NCBI GenBank assembly: GCA_963789495.1
Contig: CAWBLP010000021.1
Span: 12,664-76,663, forward strand
DNA length: 64,000 nt
DNA from: CAWBLP01 sp963789495
GTDB lineage: Bacteria > Pseudomonadota > Alphaproteobacteria > Acetobacterales > Acetobacteraceae
Direction of reading: 5' to 3'
Shown: piece by piece, positions 44,759-53,073 of the stretch
Numbering within the stretch: the stretch's first letter is position 1
Layout of the letters: each line of letters begins with the position of its first letter
Notes under the pieces: model-generated
The model's input: only the letters and a program-made list of their open reading frames with translations
Databases searched by the model: none
What the model was told of the DNA's origin: nothing
Position numbers and translations under genes: made by a program

Positions 44759-46177
44759 ATGCCGCGCGATGCGTTGCGAACCATCCTGCCCGTCGTGGGC
44801 CTGCCGGCCGAGCAGGCCGACGCAGTGACCTTCACCGGCGGCACCGACCCGGTGCTGCCCACCCCGTTTCGCATCGGCGTGGCCGGCGCGGCGACCCTCG
44901 CAGCGACCGGACTGGTCGCCGCTCGCTTGTGGGAGATGCGCTCCGGCCGCAGCCAGCCGGTCGGCGTCGATCTGCGCCATGCCACCGCATCGCTGCGCAG
45001 CGGACATTACATGAAGCTGGGCGAGGGCGAGGTCTCCGCCGCGCGCAACACCATCATGGGGATCTATCCGACCAAGGACGGCCGCTGGAGCTACCTGCAC
45101 TGTAACTTCCCCAATCACCGCGCGGCGGCGCTGCGGGTGCTGGGCGTGGCGGAGGACCGCGACGCGGTGGCAAAGGCGGTGCTGACCTGGAATGCCGCCG
45201 ATCTGGAGGAGGCGATCATCGAGGCCAAGGGCGCCGGCGGCATGGTGCGCACGCATGCGGAGTGGGCACAGCATCCGCAGGCTGCCGCGATCGCCGCGCT
45301 GCCGCTGCTGGAGATCGTGCGCATCGGCGACAGCCCGCCCGAGGCGCTGCCGCAGGGCGACCGTCCGCTGTCGGGCATCCGCGTGCTGGACCTGACACGG
45401 GTGCTCGCCGGCCCGACCTGCGCCCGCACGCTCGCCGAACACGGCGCGGACGTGATGAAGATCACCGGCGCGCATCTGCCCAACCTCGGCTACCAGGAAC
45501 TGGACACCGGCCACGGCAAGCTGTCGGCGCAGCTCGACCTGCGCGAGCCGGGCAATGTGGAGATCCTGCGCGGCCTGGTGCGGGAGGCGGACGTGTTCTC
45601 CCAGGGCTATCGTCCGGGCACGCTGGGCAGTCGTGGCCTGTCGCCCGAGGAACTGGCCGCGATCCGGCCGGGCCTGGTCTACGTGTCGCTCTGCGCGTTC
45701 AGCCATGCCGGCCCCTGGGCGTCACGGCGCGGCTTCGACACCGTGGTGCAGACGGTCAGCGGCATCACGTCGCGGCAGGCGGAGGTGGTGCCGGGCAGGA
45801 CGCCGGCACCGTATTTCTATCCGGTCTCCGCGATCGATTATTGCACCGGCTACCTGATGGCGGCCGGTGCGATGGAGGCGCTGCGCCGCCGCGCCACTGA
45901 AGGCGGGAGCTGGCTGGTGCGTATCTCGCTGGCGCAGGTCGGCAAATGGATCGTCGATCTGGGCGAGGTCGCGGAGGCGGCCGCCCGCGATGCGCCGGCG
46001 GAGTTTGGAGCGGAAGAGCTGGCGCGCTGGTCGATGGTGACCGAGACGCCCGCCGGCCGGCTGCGCCATCTGCGGCCGGTCGTGCAGCTGCCGGAAACGC
46101 CGCCACACTGGGCTCGTCCGTCCGTGCCGCTGGGTTTCCATCAGCCGGTGTGGCCGCCGCGCGGCGCGGCCGCCTGA
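44759..46177 (+). CDS. CaiB/BaiF-family (class III) CoA-transferase
   Basis: 472 residues. A first region (VAARLWEMRSGRSQPVGVDL) is followed by the canonical N-terminal sequence only at about residue 202: LSGIRVLDLTRVLAGPTCAR TLAE (quoted in two parts). Then GYQELDTGHGKLSAQLDL with the aspartate expected as the catalytic carboxylate region, GLSPEELAAIRPGLVYVSLC and FSHAGPWASRRGFDTVVQ. It moves CoA between organic acids; the substrate is not evident. The order of segments (about 200 residues ahead of the usual start) suggests the C-terminal domain of the fold is placed first or duplicated. ATG 44759 after GGAGGTCACGG. Confidence 0.85.
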   Translation: MPRDALRTILPVVGLPAEQADAVTFTGGTDPVLPTPFRIGVAGAATLAATGLVAARLWEMRSGRSQPVGVDLRHATASLRSGHYMKLGEGEVSAARNTIMGIYPTKDGRWSYLHCNFPNHRAAALRVLGVAEDRDAVAKAVLTWNAADLEEAIIEAKGAGGMVRTHAEWAQHPQAAAIAALPLLEIVRIGDSPPEALPQGDRPLSGIRVLDLTRVLAGPTCARTLAEHGADVMKITGAHLPNLGYQELDTGHGKLSAQLDLREPGNVEILRGLVREADVFSQGYRPGTLGSRGLSPEELAAIRPGLVYVSLCAFSHAGPWASRRGFDTVVQTVSGITSRQAEVVPGRTPAPYFYPVSAIDYCTGYLMAAGAMEALRRRATEGGSWLVRISLAQVGKWIVDLGEVAEAAARDAPAEFGAEELARWSMVTETPAGRLRHLRPVVQLPETPPHWARPSVPLGFHQPVWPPRGAAA

Positions 46178-46180
46178 CAA

Positions 46181-46228
46181 GGTTCGGGGGCGTTGCCCCC
46201 GGAGCCCCCATCAAGGGGCTTTGCCCCA
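46181..46228. repeat. GGGGC-hairpin repeat left of IS
   Basis: Two adjacent hairpins, CGGGGG-CGTTG-CCCCCG and AAGGGG-CTTT-GCCCC, starting 3 bases after the CoA-transferase stop. Same family as the element at 25547-25780. A mirrored copy lies to the right of the IS. Confidence 0.65.
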
Positions 46229-47551
46229 TGTGCGCGAATTTAACGCTTGCGCGGTCACGGGGTGGTACGATTCCAAGCTTGGATGCCCCGCGCATCCTCC
46301 CTGCGTTCTGGTGAATGGACAGCGATCGTCGCGTCGCTGGCCAGGATTGTCGACCTCGAGGCCACGGCGCGCCAGTTCAAAGCACTGGTGCGCCGGCGCA
46401 AGATCCGCTCGGCGGAGGCGTTGCTGCGTCTGGCGCTGATGTGGGGTCCGGGCGGGCAGTCGTTTCGCGCCGCGGCGGCGCTGGCCGGGGATGCCGGCAT
46501 CGCCGATCTGTCGGACAAGGCGGTCGAAGGGCGGTTGCGCAAGATGGGCGACTGGCTGGCGCATATGCTGGCGGCGCTGCTGGCCGATCGTCTGCACCGG
46601 CCCAGCGGCAGTGGGCTGCACCTGTCGCTGGTGGACGGCTCGGTGATCTGCGCGCCAGGCAAGGGCCAGGACTGGCGGCTGCACGCGCGCTACGACCCCG
46701 CGCGTGGGCGCTTCGCCGACCTGGCGCTGACCACGACCCGCGAGGCCGAAGCTACCGGACGGACGCGGATCTGTTCCGGCAGCATCCTCATCATGGACCG
46801 CGGCTATGCGCGGGTGCGGAACTTCAAGGAAGTGCTGGGGCGTGGCGCCGACTTCGTCACGCGGATCAGCTGGGGATCGGTGAAGCTGTATGACGCAGCG
46901 GGCGCGCGCATTGATGTGGCGGCGCTGCTGGCCGGGACCACCGAACCGCGCGAGGTCGCGGTCTGGATCAAGGGTATTCCACGCGGCCTTCGCCTGGTGA
47001 TCCAGCCACTGCCGCCCGAGGATGCAGCGCGCCAGCGTGCCAAGCGGACGCGCAAGGCCAACAAGAAGAGCCAGCAGATCCAGCCGCGCACCGTGCTCGC
47101 GGCTGGGTTTCTGATGCTGATCACCTCGCTGCCGGATGCAGCGCAGCCGATGGCGCAGGTGGCCGCGCTCTACCGGCATCGCTGGCAGGTGGAGATCGGC
47201 ATCAAGCGGCTGAAGAGCCTGGGCGGGCTGGACCAACTGCCATGTGCTGATCCGGTGCTGGCGCGAAGCTGGCTGCTGGCGCAGCTGATCGCCGCGGTGC
47301 TGACCGACGATCTCGCCAACGAGATCGTCGGTTTTCCCCCCTCGGCCTGACCAGACGCAGCCTGCGCCGCAAACGCTGTGGCGGGCTTGGGACACCGCCA
47401 GGGAGATCCTGCGTGGCGCGATCCTGCCACGACCCAGACTACGAACCCCGGCCGCCTTGGCGATATTCCGCCACCGCCTTGCCGAAGCGCCGAGACGCCG
47501 CACGCTCCAGGCCCACGAGCTCAGGCCCCCGTAAGTTCGCGCGTATGGGGC
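46223..47551 (+). mobile_element. IS4-family insertion sequence, ~1.33 kb
   Basis: Imperfect terminal inverted repeats: GCCCCATGTGCGCGAATTTA at 46223-46242 against GCCCCATACGCGCGAACTTA on the minus strand from 47551, with 3 mismatches in 20. One transposase gene lies between them. The outer borders merge with GGGGC-hairpin repeats on both sides, so the true ends may lie further out; no target duplication could be defined by eye. Confidence 0.75.
46283..47534 (+). CDS. IS4-family DDE transposase, one frame break
   Basis: About 416 residues with the frame corrected. First Asp in LSLVDGSVIC, second in ILIMDRGYARVRN, and the Y-(2)-R-(3)-E-(6)-K signature YRHRWQVEIGIKRLKSLGGL holding the third acidic residue. 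The main frame stops at 47350, but removal of one C from the C6 run at 47336-47341 continues it as ...PPRPDQTQPAPQTLWRAWDT to a stop at 47534, inside the right inverted repeat. The break may be a sequence error or a real inactivation. A TTG start at 46247 is also possible. Confidence 0.85.
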
Positions 47552-47758
47552 AGCGCCCCCTGGTGGGGTTCGGGGCAACGTCCCGATGCTTGCCGCCGAT
47601 CGCCAGAAATGCCGGCACGGATGCATGCGTGCCGGGCCCGGACCTCTTTCGGCATGCTATTGTCCCAGGATCACGCCTGACTCCGTCGCTCAGCGCAGCG
47701 GTCCGGCCACGCACGGCCCCGTGCCCGAAACCGGGACATCCAGGAGCGGAACGACCCC
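47551..47758. other. Gap with inverted GGGGC repeat
   Basis: 47551-47590 is the reverse-oriented copy of the GGGGC-hairpin repeat (CAGCGCCCCC..., GGTTCGGGGCAACG). The rest up to the EamA gene shows no gene; GGCCACGCACGGCC-type short dyads near 47703 are weak. Confidence 0.5.
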
Positions 47759-48679
47759 GTGACCCGTACCAGCCGCGACACGCCGCCCGCCGCACGTGCC
47801 CCCTCCCAATTGTCAGACTCACTGCGCGGCATCCTGCTGATGTGCGCCGGCGTCTCCGCCTTCCCGTTCATGAACGCCGCGGTGAAACTGCTCACCGCGC
47901 ATTATCCGGCCGCACAGATCACCTGGGCCCGTTTCACCGGCCATCTGATCGTCATGCTGATCGTGTTTATGCCGCAATATCGCTGGACCCTGTTCCGCAC
48001 CCGACGCCCGACGGTGCAGATCGGCCGGTCGGTGCTGATGCTGGTCAGCAACCTGGTGTTCGTGATGGCGATCGGCACCGTGCCGCTGGCCACCGCATCG
48101 GCGATCGGCTTCACCTCGCCGCTGATCGTCACCGCCCTGTCGGTGCCGCTGCTGCATGAAAGCGTCGGATGGCGCCGCTGGAGCGCGGTGCTGGTGGGGT
48201 TTGCCGGCGCCCTGATGGTAATCCGGCCCGGCAGCGGCTTCACCAATCCGGCGGTGCTGCTGCTGCTGGGCTCGTCCTTCTCCTATGCCCTGTACCAGAT
48301 CGCAACGCGATGGGTCGGCCGCTACGACAATGCCGCCACCGGCATCGTCTTCGCCGCCTTGCTCGGCTCCCTTGCCATGACCCTCGTAATGCCGTTCGTC
48401 TTTGTGATGCCGCGTAACTGGCTGGACGCAGCGCTGTTCTGCTGTCTCGGCCTGCTCGGCGGCTTCGGCCACTATCTCGTAATCCGCGCCTTCCAGCTCG
48501 GCCAGGCCGCCGTCATCGCTCCACTCGGCTATGTCGAGCTGATCGGCACCACCATCCTCGGCTACCTCATCTTCGACAATTTTCCCGATCTGTGGACCTG
48601 GATTGGCGCCGGCGTGATCATCGCCTCCGGCATCTACATCGCTCTGCGCGAACGACGCCGGCGGGCGGTCACGCCCTGA
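47759..48679 (+). CDS. EamA/DMT-family transporter
   Basis: 306 residues with ten hydrophobic segments in two EamA halves (GILLMCAGVSAFPFMNAAVK; SFSYALYQIATRWVGRYDNA). GTG start at 47759 after GGAGCGG. Inner-membrane drug/metabolite exporter family; members carry amino acids, nucleotide sugars or S-adenosylmethionine. Convergent with the DUF4387 gene, 12 bases between their ends. Confidence 0.88.
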   Translation: MTRTSRDTPPAARAPSQLSDSLRGILLMCAGVSAFPFMNAAVKLLTAHYPAAQITWARFTGHLIVMLIVFMPQYRWTLFRTRRPTVQIGRSVLMLVSNLVFVMAIGTVPLATASAIGFTSPLIVTALSVPLLHESVGWRRWSAVLVGFAGALMVIRPGSGFTNPAVLLLLGSSFSYALYQIATRWVGRYDNAATGIVFAALLGSLAMTLVMPFVFVMPRNWLDAALFCCLGLLGGFGHYLVIRAFQLGQAAVIAPLGYVELIGTTILGYLIFDNFPDLWTWIGAGVIIASGIYIALRERRRRAVTP

Positions 48680-48691
48680 GCGGCGCGCCGG

Positions 48692-49043
48692 TCACTCGAC
48701 CGGCACCACAATCTCGTTGTCCGGCAACGTCACCGCAACATCCAGCAGCGGCGCGTATTGCTGCGCACCGAAAATATCCGCATCGCCCGGGCTGCCGCTG
48801 GGCCGCAGCCGCGCAATGGTGAACTTGATGGCGCAGGCCGGATCGAACTCCACGAAGTCGGTCAGCCGCGACGCCGGAATGCCGTACAGCGCCAGCACCG
48901 AATCACGCGACACCGCGCCGCTGCGCCGCACCGCGTCATAGCTGCGCCGGTCACGAAAAATGATGTCGAAGGTGATTTCGATCCACGCCGGCATTCTTGC
49001 TGCGAATGGTCTTGGCCAGTTGCGCCAGTTTCACGGTCTGCAT
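48692..49043 (-). CDS. DUF4387 protein, one frame break
   Basis: 116 residues after removing one base, MQTVKLAQLAKTIRSKNAG then WIEITFDIIFRDRRSYDAVR to FGAQQYAPLLDVAVTLPDNE. The break is a surplus C at about 48986. DUF4387 is a small domain that regularly accompanies or is fused to AtuA/DUF1446 proteins, as here, where it lies 11 bases downstream of that gene. Function unknown; the pairing suggests a complex. Confidence 0.82.
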
Positions 49044-49054
49044 GATCGTTTCCC

Positions 49055-50413
49055 TCAGACGCCGGCGTCGGTCATGTGGATCGGAAACAGCTCCATCGCG
49101 TCATCCACCGCAACCGTGTGGTTGACGCTCCAGCGATACGACGCGCTGGCCGGCAGCACTTCATCCAGCACGAAGGCGACCGAGCCTGCGGTGCCCTTCA
49201 CCTCCGGCAGCCGCGCATAGAACAACTGGCGGGTGCCCGTCATGCACAGCTCCTCCGCCATCTCGACGGTGGGCGCGATACCCTGCACCACGATGCACAA
49301 CTCATGCGCCGAGGTCTTCACCGGCTCCAGCTCGCCCATCACGCCGTTGCGGCCGTACACCGTGTAGTGCAGCTCGTAACCGGACTCGCCGAAGCGTTCG
49401 CGCACCTGCTGGCGCGCCCAGCCGATCACCGCGTCGATGTTGGCGATGGTGTAGGGATCGCGCACCGCGGCCATGCCGACATAGCGCTCGCCGACCTTGG
49501 CGGCGCCTTCCAGCTTCACCCTGATGCGCTCTGCCGGCACGAAGCGCGGGCCGGTGACGCGGGTGGTCTTCTCGCTGATCTGTTCGTAATGGCACTGGCT
49601 CATGTCCAGCAGCCCGCCGGCGACATATTCGTAATACGGGTTGGAGCGTTCGTACATCGCATGGCCGGCGACCGAGGCCACGGTGCAGCGCTGCGCCGGA
49701 TGCATCGCGGTGACATGCACGCCGCCGTCGACGATCTCACCCAGCACCGTTTCCTTGCCGCCATAAGGTTCGGCGCAGAACGAAGCGCATTCCAGTACCT
49801 TGCCGAGGTAGTAGGACAGCGCCTCGTCATGCCCGCGATGCAGCGCGGCGGCGGCGAAGATCGCGGCGTCGCTGCTGCGCCCGCCGATGATCACGTCGGC
49901 GCCCTGTTGCAGCAGCGCGCGGAACGGATGCGCGCCGGCCATCGCCACCACGCGGCTGGTGGCGTCCAGCTCGCTTTCGGTCAGCGCGGCGCGGCCTTCC
50001 AGCCCTTCGATCGTGCCACCGCTGCGGATCTTGCGGCGCAGGTATTCGCGATCGACCTCGGAGTAGAAATAACCCAGGCGAAACCTCTTCAATCCGTGCT
50101 TCTGCGCCAGTTCCTGGATGATGCGCACGTAGCGGTCGACGCGGCTGTTGCTGCCGGTGTCGCCGGCGGAGCCGATCAGCATCGGCACGCCGCGCGCGCG
50201 GGCGGCGAGCAGCATGGTTTCCAGATCTTGCGTCTGCCAGGCGAGCGGGCTGGTGGAGGTGTCGGAGCCGAGCGGGCCGGGTCCCACGTCGTCACTGCCG
50301 GAATCGGCGGCGATGAAGTCCGGACCGGCGGCGACGCCGAGCGCGAAGCTTTCGGGCTTCAGCGGGGCGAAGCCGAGATGGCCGTTGGGACAGATGATAC
50401 GCGCGGTCTGCAT
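49055..50413 (-). CDS. AtuA-like DUF1446 protein
   Basis: 452 residues from ATG 50413 (MQTARIICPNGHLGFAPLKP). Family segments: DFIAADSGSDDVGPGPLGSD, MLIGSAGDTGSNSRVDRYVR, ADVIIGGRSSDAAIFAAAAL and the C-terminal GRNGVMGELEPVKTSAHEL. AtuA is needed for acyclic terpene (citronellol/geranyl) use in Pseudomonas, but its reaction is not known and most DUF1446 proteins are in other pathways. The usual AtuC/F carboxylase genes are not here. Downstream DUF4387 is the constant partner. Confidence 0.85.
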   Translation of the reverse strand: MQTARIICPNGHLGFAPLKPESFALGVAAGPDFIAADSGSDDVGPGPLGSDTSTSPLAWQTQDLETMLLAARARGVPMLIGSAGDTGSNSRVDRYVRIIQELAQKHGLKRFRLGYFYSEVDREYLRRKIRSGGTIEGLEGRAALTESELDATSRVVAMAGAHPFRALLQQGADVIIGGRSSDAAIFAAAALHRGHDEALSYYLGKVLECASFCAEPYGGKETVLGEIVDGGVHVTAMHPAQRCTVASVAGHAMYERSNPYYEYVAGGLLDMSQCHYEQISEKTTRVTGPRFVPAERIRVKLEGAAKVGERYVGMAAVRDPYTIANIDAVIGWARQQVRERFGESGYELHYTVYGRNGVMGELEPVKTSAHELCIVVQGIAPTVEMAEELCMTGTRQLFYARLPEVKGTAGSVAFVLDEVLPASASYRWSVNHTVAVDDAMELFPIHMTDAGV

Positions 50414-50804
50414 GCCAGGTTTCTCGTCAATGGAGGCTGACGCCAGGGATGCATCCGATGTGCCAGTTGTTGGGGCCTTGTTCGTCGTGACGGCGACAGC
50501 GCGGGTTCGTTGGGGGAAATCGAGCCGGCGGCGCCGCAATGCTGTTCGTCCCGGGCCTTCGGCCAGGATGGCGGATGGGCGTAGTGGCGTTTCGGCCCGC
50601 TGCTCCTTTGGTTCGCGCGTGGGTTTCGCGCGCGGACGCGCGGAACCGGCGCGATCGCCGGGTCGGTGGACCACCACGGCGACCGGGGCGCAGCCGGACC
50701 GATCGCGCTGCCAGCCGAACCCAAAGTGTGACTCAGGCGGCATCGCATCCGGCCCGCACGCGCGGCCGGCAGCCAAGGTGAGACCGCCACTGGTCCGGCA
50801 GGAA
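50414..50804. other. Upstream gap of AtuA-like gene
   Basis: About 390 bases without a recognised gene. The AtuA frame stays open through it on the minus strand, but the added residues are Arg/Pro-rich and unlike the family. No obvious sigma-70 or sigma-54 promoter seen. Confidence 0.45.
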
Positions 50805-50959
50805 CCGCAGCGAAGCAAAGCTTTCAACACGGAGCAAGAACGAGGACACGGGGCACCACGGAGTCGGTGATTGCACCACGGCCATCGTGTCAATCACCGA
50901 CTCCGTGGCGCTCGGTGTCCTCGTTCTTGCTCCGTGTTGAAAGCTTTGCTTCGCTGCGG
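50805..50959. repeat. Long inverted repeat (69-bp arms, 17-base loop)
   Basis: 50805-50873 and 50891-50959 are reverse complements with 3 mismatches, all clustered near the middle (GGGGCAC against CGAGCGC). Arms contain CAACACGGAGCAAGAACGAG and CACGGAGTCGGTGATTG. It carries no coding sequence, lies between AtuA and the sigma-54 activator gene, and has MITE-like form. Confidence 0.9.
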
Positions 50960-51035
50960 TCCGCACCAAACCGAAATTGTGTCCCCGCGCTGCCGCGCCA
51001 ACTGCGAGTGCCCGCGTGCCCGCGTGCCCTCGGGC

Positions 51036-51989
51036 CTAACGGGCGCCCAGCCGGATCATGTGGTGGCGCAGCGCGTGGCGCGACATGCCCAGCAGCCGCG
51101 CGGCCTCGTTCAGGCTGCCGCCGCTTTCGCGCAGGGCGCGTCGTACCAGGCCCTGTTGGAACGCCCGGGTGGCGCCGGTGAAATCCAGGTTCGCGCTGTC
51201 CACCGGTGCTTCCTCCGCGGCGTCGCGCAGGATGCGCGCGGGCAGGTGGCGCACCATGATGCGGCTGTCGTCCTCCAGGATGAAGATGCGCTCGACCAGG
51301 TTCTCCAGCTCCCGCACATTGCCCGGCCAGGGATAACGCCGAAAAATGTCGCGCACCTCGGGATCGAAGCCGCTGATCACCCGTTCGTAGCGGGTGGCGA
51401 ATTTGCGCAGGAAATGGTCGGCGAGGATGAACATGTCGTCGCCGCGTTCGCGCAGCGCCGGAATGTTGATCGCCACCACTTGCAGCCGATAGTACAGGTC
51501 CTCGCGGAACCGGCCCGCCTTCACCTCGGACAGCAGGATCTTGTTGGTGGAGGCGACGAAGCGGACATCGACATGGATCGAGCGCACGTCGCCGACCCGG
51601 CGGAAGCTCAGCGTGTCCAGCAGGGTCAGCAGCTTGGCCTGCAGCACCAGCGACATCTCGCGGATTTCGTCGAGGAACAGCGTGCCTTTGTCGGCGACCT
51701 CCACCAGGCCGATCTTCTTGCTGAGCGCGCCGGTGAACGCGCCGCGCTCATGGCCGAACAGTTCCGATTCCAGCAGGCTTTCCGGGATCGCCGCGCAGTT
51801 CACGTCCATGAAGGTGCGCGGTGCGCGGCTGGATTGCTGGTGCAGCAGCCGCGCCACCAGGCCCTTGCCGGTGCCGGTCTCGCCATACAGCAGCACGGCG
51901 CGCGCGGGGCTGCGCGCGACTCGGGCGATCAGCCGCCGCGTTTCCTGGATCGAGGCGTGCTCACCGATCAGGCCGGTCTCGTAGACCAT
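51036..51989 (-). CDS. Sigma-54 activator without sensor domain
   Basis: 317 residues from ATG 51989 (MVYETGLIGEHASIQETRRL). AAA+ domain with Walker A GETGTGKG (36-43), the sigma-54-contacting GAFTGA loop (83-88) and Walker B GTLFLDEI (102-109), then a Fis-type helix-turn-helix at the C-terminus (SLNEAARLLGMSRHALRHHM). There is no N-terminal receiver, GAF or PAS domain, as in PspF, so activity must be limited by level or by a partner. It overlaps the end of the C45 hydrolase by 29 bases and is the last gene of the opp operon, whose promoter (58607) is of the sigma-54 type. Confidence 0.92.
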   Translation of the reverse strand: MVYETGLIGEHASIQETRRLIARVARSPARAVLLYGETGTGKGLVARLLHQQSSRAPRTFMDVNCAAIPESLLESELFGHERGAFTGALSKKIGLVEVADKGTLFLDEIREMSLVLQAKLLTLLDTLSFRRVGDVRSIHVDVRFVASTNKILLSEVKAGRFREDLYYRLQVVAINIPALRERGDDMFILADHFLRKFATRYERVISGFDPEVRDIFRRYPWPGNVRELENLVERIFILEDDSRIMVRHLPARILRDAAEEAPVDSANLDFTGATRAFQQGLVRRALRESGGSLNEAARLLGMSRHALRHHMIRLGAR

Positions 51990-53073
51990 CCGACGCTTCC
52001 GCCTCCCGGCAGGCCAGTCGCGCCCATGCGCCCTGGCAGGGATTGCCGCTGGCGAAGTAGAGCGATCCGGGGCGGCAGGCAAAGAGGCTGGCGGAGATGG
52101 TGGTCGATCCGCCGGTCTGGCCGTGGCGGCACAGCCCGGCATGCTCCGGCGTGTCGTGCGTCGCCATCACCGCCATCGCCTGCTCGGTGGACGGCACCGC
52201 GGCCTGCGCCGCGAGCCAGCCGGCCAGCATCGCCAGGCGGGCGCGGGAATTGTCGGTGCCGGGATCGCCGGGCGCGATCAGCAGGCGATCGGCGAGCAGG
52301 TCGGACAGGAAATGGTTGGTGCGGGCGACGAACCCGTCGCTGCGCTGTTCTACCCATATTTTGCTGTGGCCCAGCTCCACCGCGGCGACATGGCCGCCGG
52401 CGTCGCCCAGGATCAGCGTGCCGCCGCCGGCGTGACGCATCGCGCGCAACGCATCCACCGCCTCCGCCACGTCGGCGCAACCGGACAGCAGCCGTGTCAT
52501 CATGAAATAGCGCAGCATGCCGACGCCCTGGTCGGTGGTGACGACCTGGGTGTCCACCAGCGCCAGCCCGTCCGAGTTCACCCCGCTGGAATAGGCGCCG
52601 GGCGCGCCCAGGCTGCCGACGCACAGCACGATGCGGTCGCTCCAGGCCGGGTCACTGTGGCGGAACACGCGTTGCAGCGGCAGGGCGGGACCGCGCAGGT
52701 CGCGGTTCTTCACCACTATCGCGCCGTGGTCCGGATGGACGAAGGCCCAGGCGGAGCAGCCGTCATCCGGGAGTCCGGCGAGCTGGCCGGCATGCAGGAA
52801 GGCGAACAGGGCGCGCACATCCAACCGGTAGCCGGCCGCGATCCCGCAGAGTTCGGCGATGCCGTTCGGGTCGTGCGTGTTGGCGAAGTCCCATTGCGCA
52901 TCGAGGTAGCGGGCGATGCGCGGCTGCCCGAGCAGCGGGGCCGTCGCCTCCAGCCGCGCGCTGACGAAGGCGGTGACGGTCGCGATGCTGTCCGGGCACA
53001 GCGTTGCCTGGGCGCGGCCGCGGGTGAAGGCGTCGCCGTGCAGCCCCAGCGGTTCGGACGGCGCGGCGTTCAT
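51961..53073 (-). CDS. C45-family Ntn-hydrolase (acyl-CoA:6-APA acyltransferase-like)
   Basis: 370 residues. Putative self-processing nucleophile C106 in LPDDGCSAWAFV, the site where C45 precursors are cut between Gly and Cys; followed by IVVKNRDLRGPALPLQR (the conserved N-R-D) and GGTLILGDAGGHVAAVELGH. The family includes fungal isopenicillin-N acyltransferase and bacterial homologues of unclear substrate, some acting on N-acyl amino acids or peptides. It overlaps oppF by 4 bases, so the transporter probably imports its substrate. Confidence 0.83.
   Translation of the reverse strand: MNAAPSEPLGLHGDAFTRGRAQATLCPDSIATVTAFVSARLEATAPLLGQPRIARYLDAQWDFANTHDPNGIAELCGIAAGYRLDVRALFAFLHAGQLAGLPDDGCSAWAFVHPDHGAIVVKNRDLRGPALPLQRVFRHSDPAWSDRIVLCVGSLGAPGAYSSGVNSDGLALVDTQVVTTDQGVGMLRYFMMTRLLSGCADVAEAVDALRAMRHAGGGTLILGDAGGHVAAVELGHSKIWVEQRSDGFVARTNHFLSDLLADRLLIAPGDPGTDNSRARLAMLAGWLAAQAAVPSTEQAMAVMATHDTPEHAGLCRHGQTGGSTTISASLFACRPGSLYFASGNPCQGAWARLACREAEASDGLRDRPDR

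Noticed and set aside
47336..47350. Programmed frameshift in the IS4 transposase at the C6 run
   Set aside because: Programmed shifting is known in some IS families, but here a one-base surplus of the same kind occurs in eight other places in unrelated genes, so a sequence error is simpler.
50414..50893. Extended N-terminus of the AtuA-like protein (160 extra residues)
   Set aside because: The added part is Arg/Pro-rich, reads into the long inverted repeat, and family members start at the 50413 equivalent.
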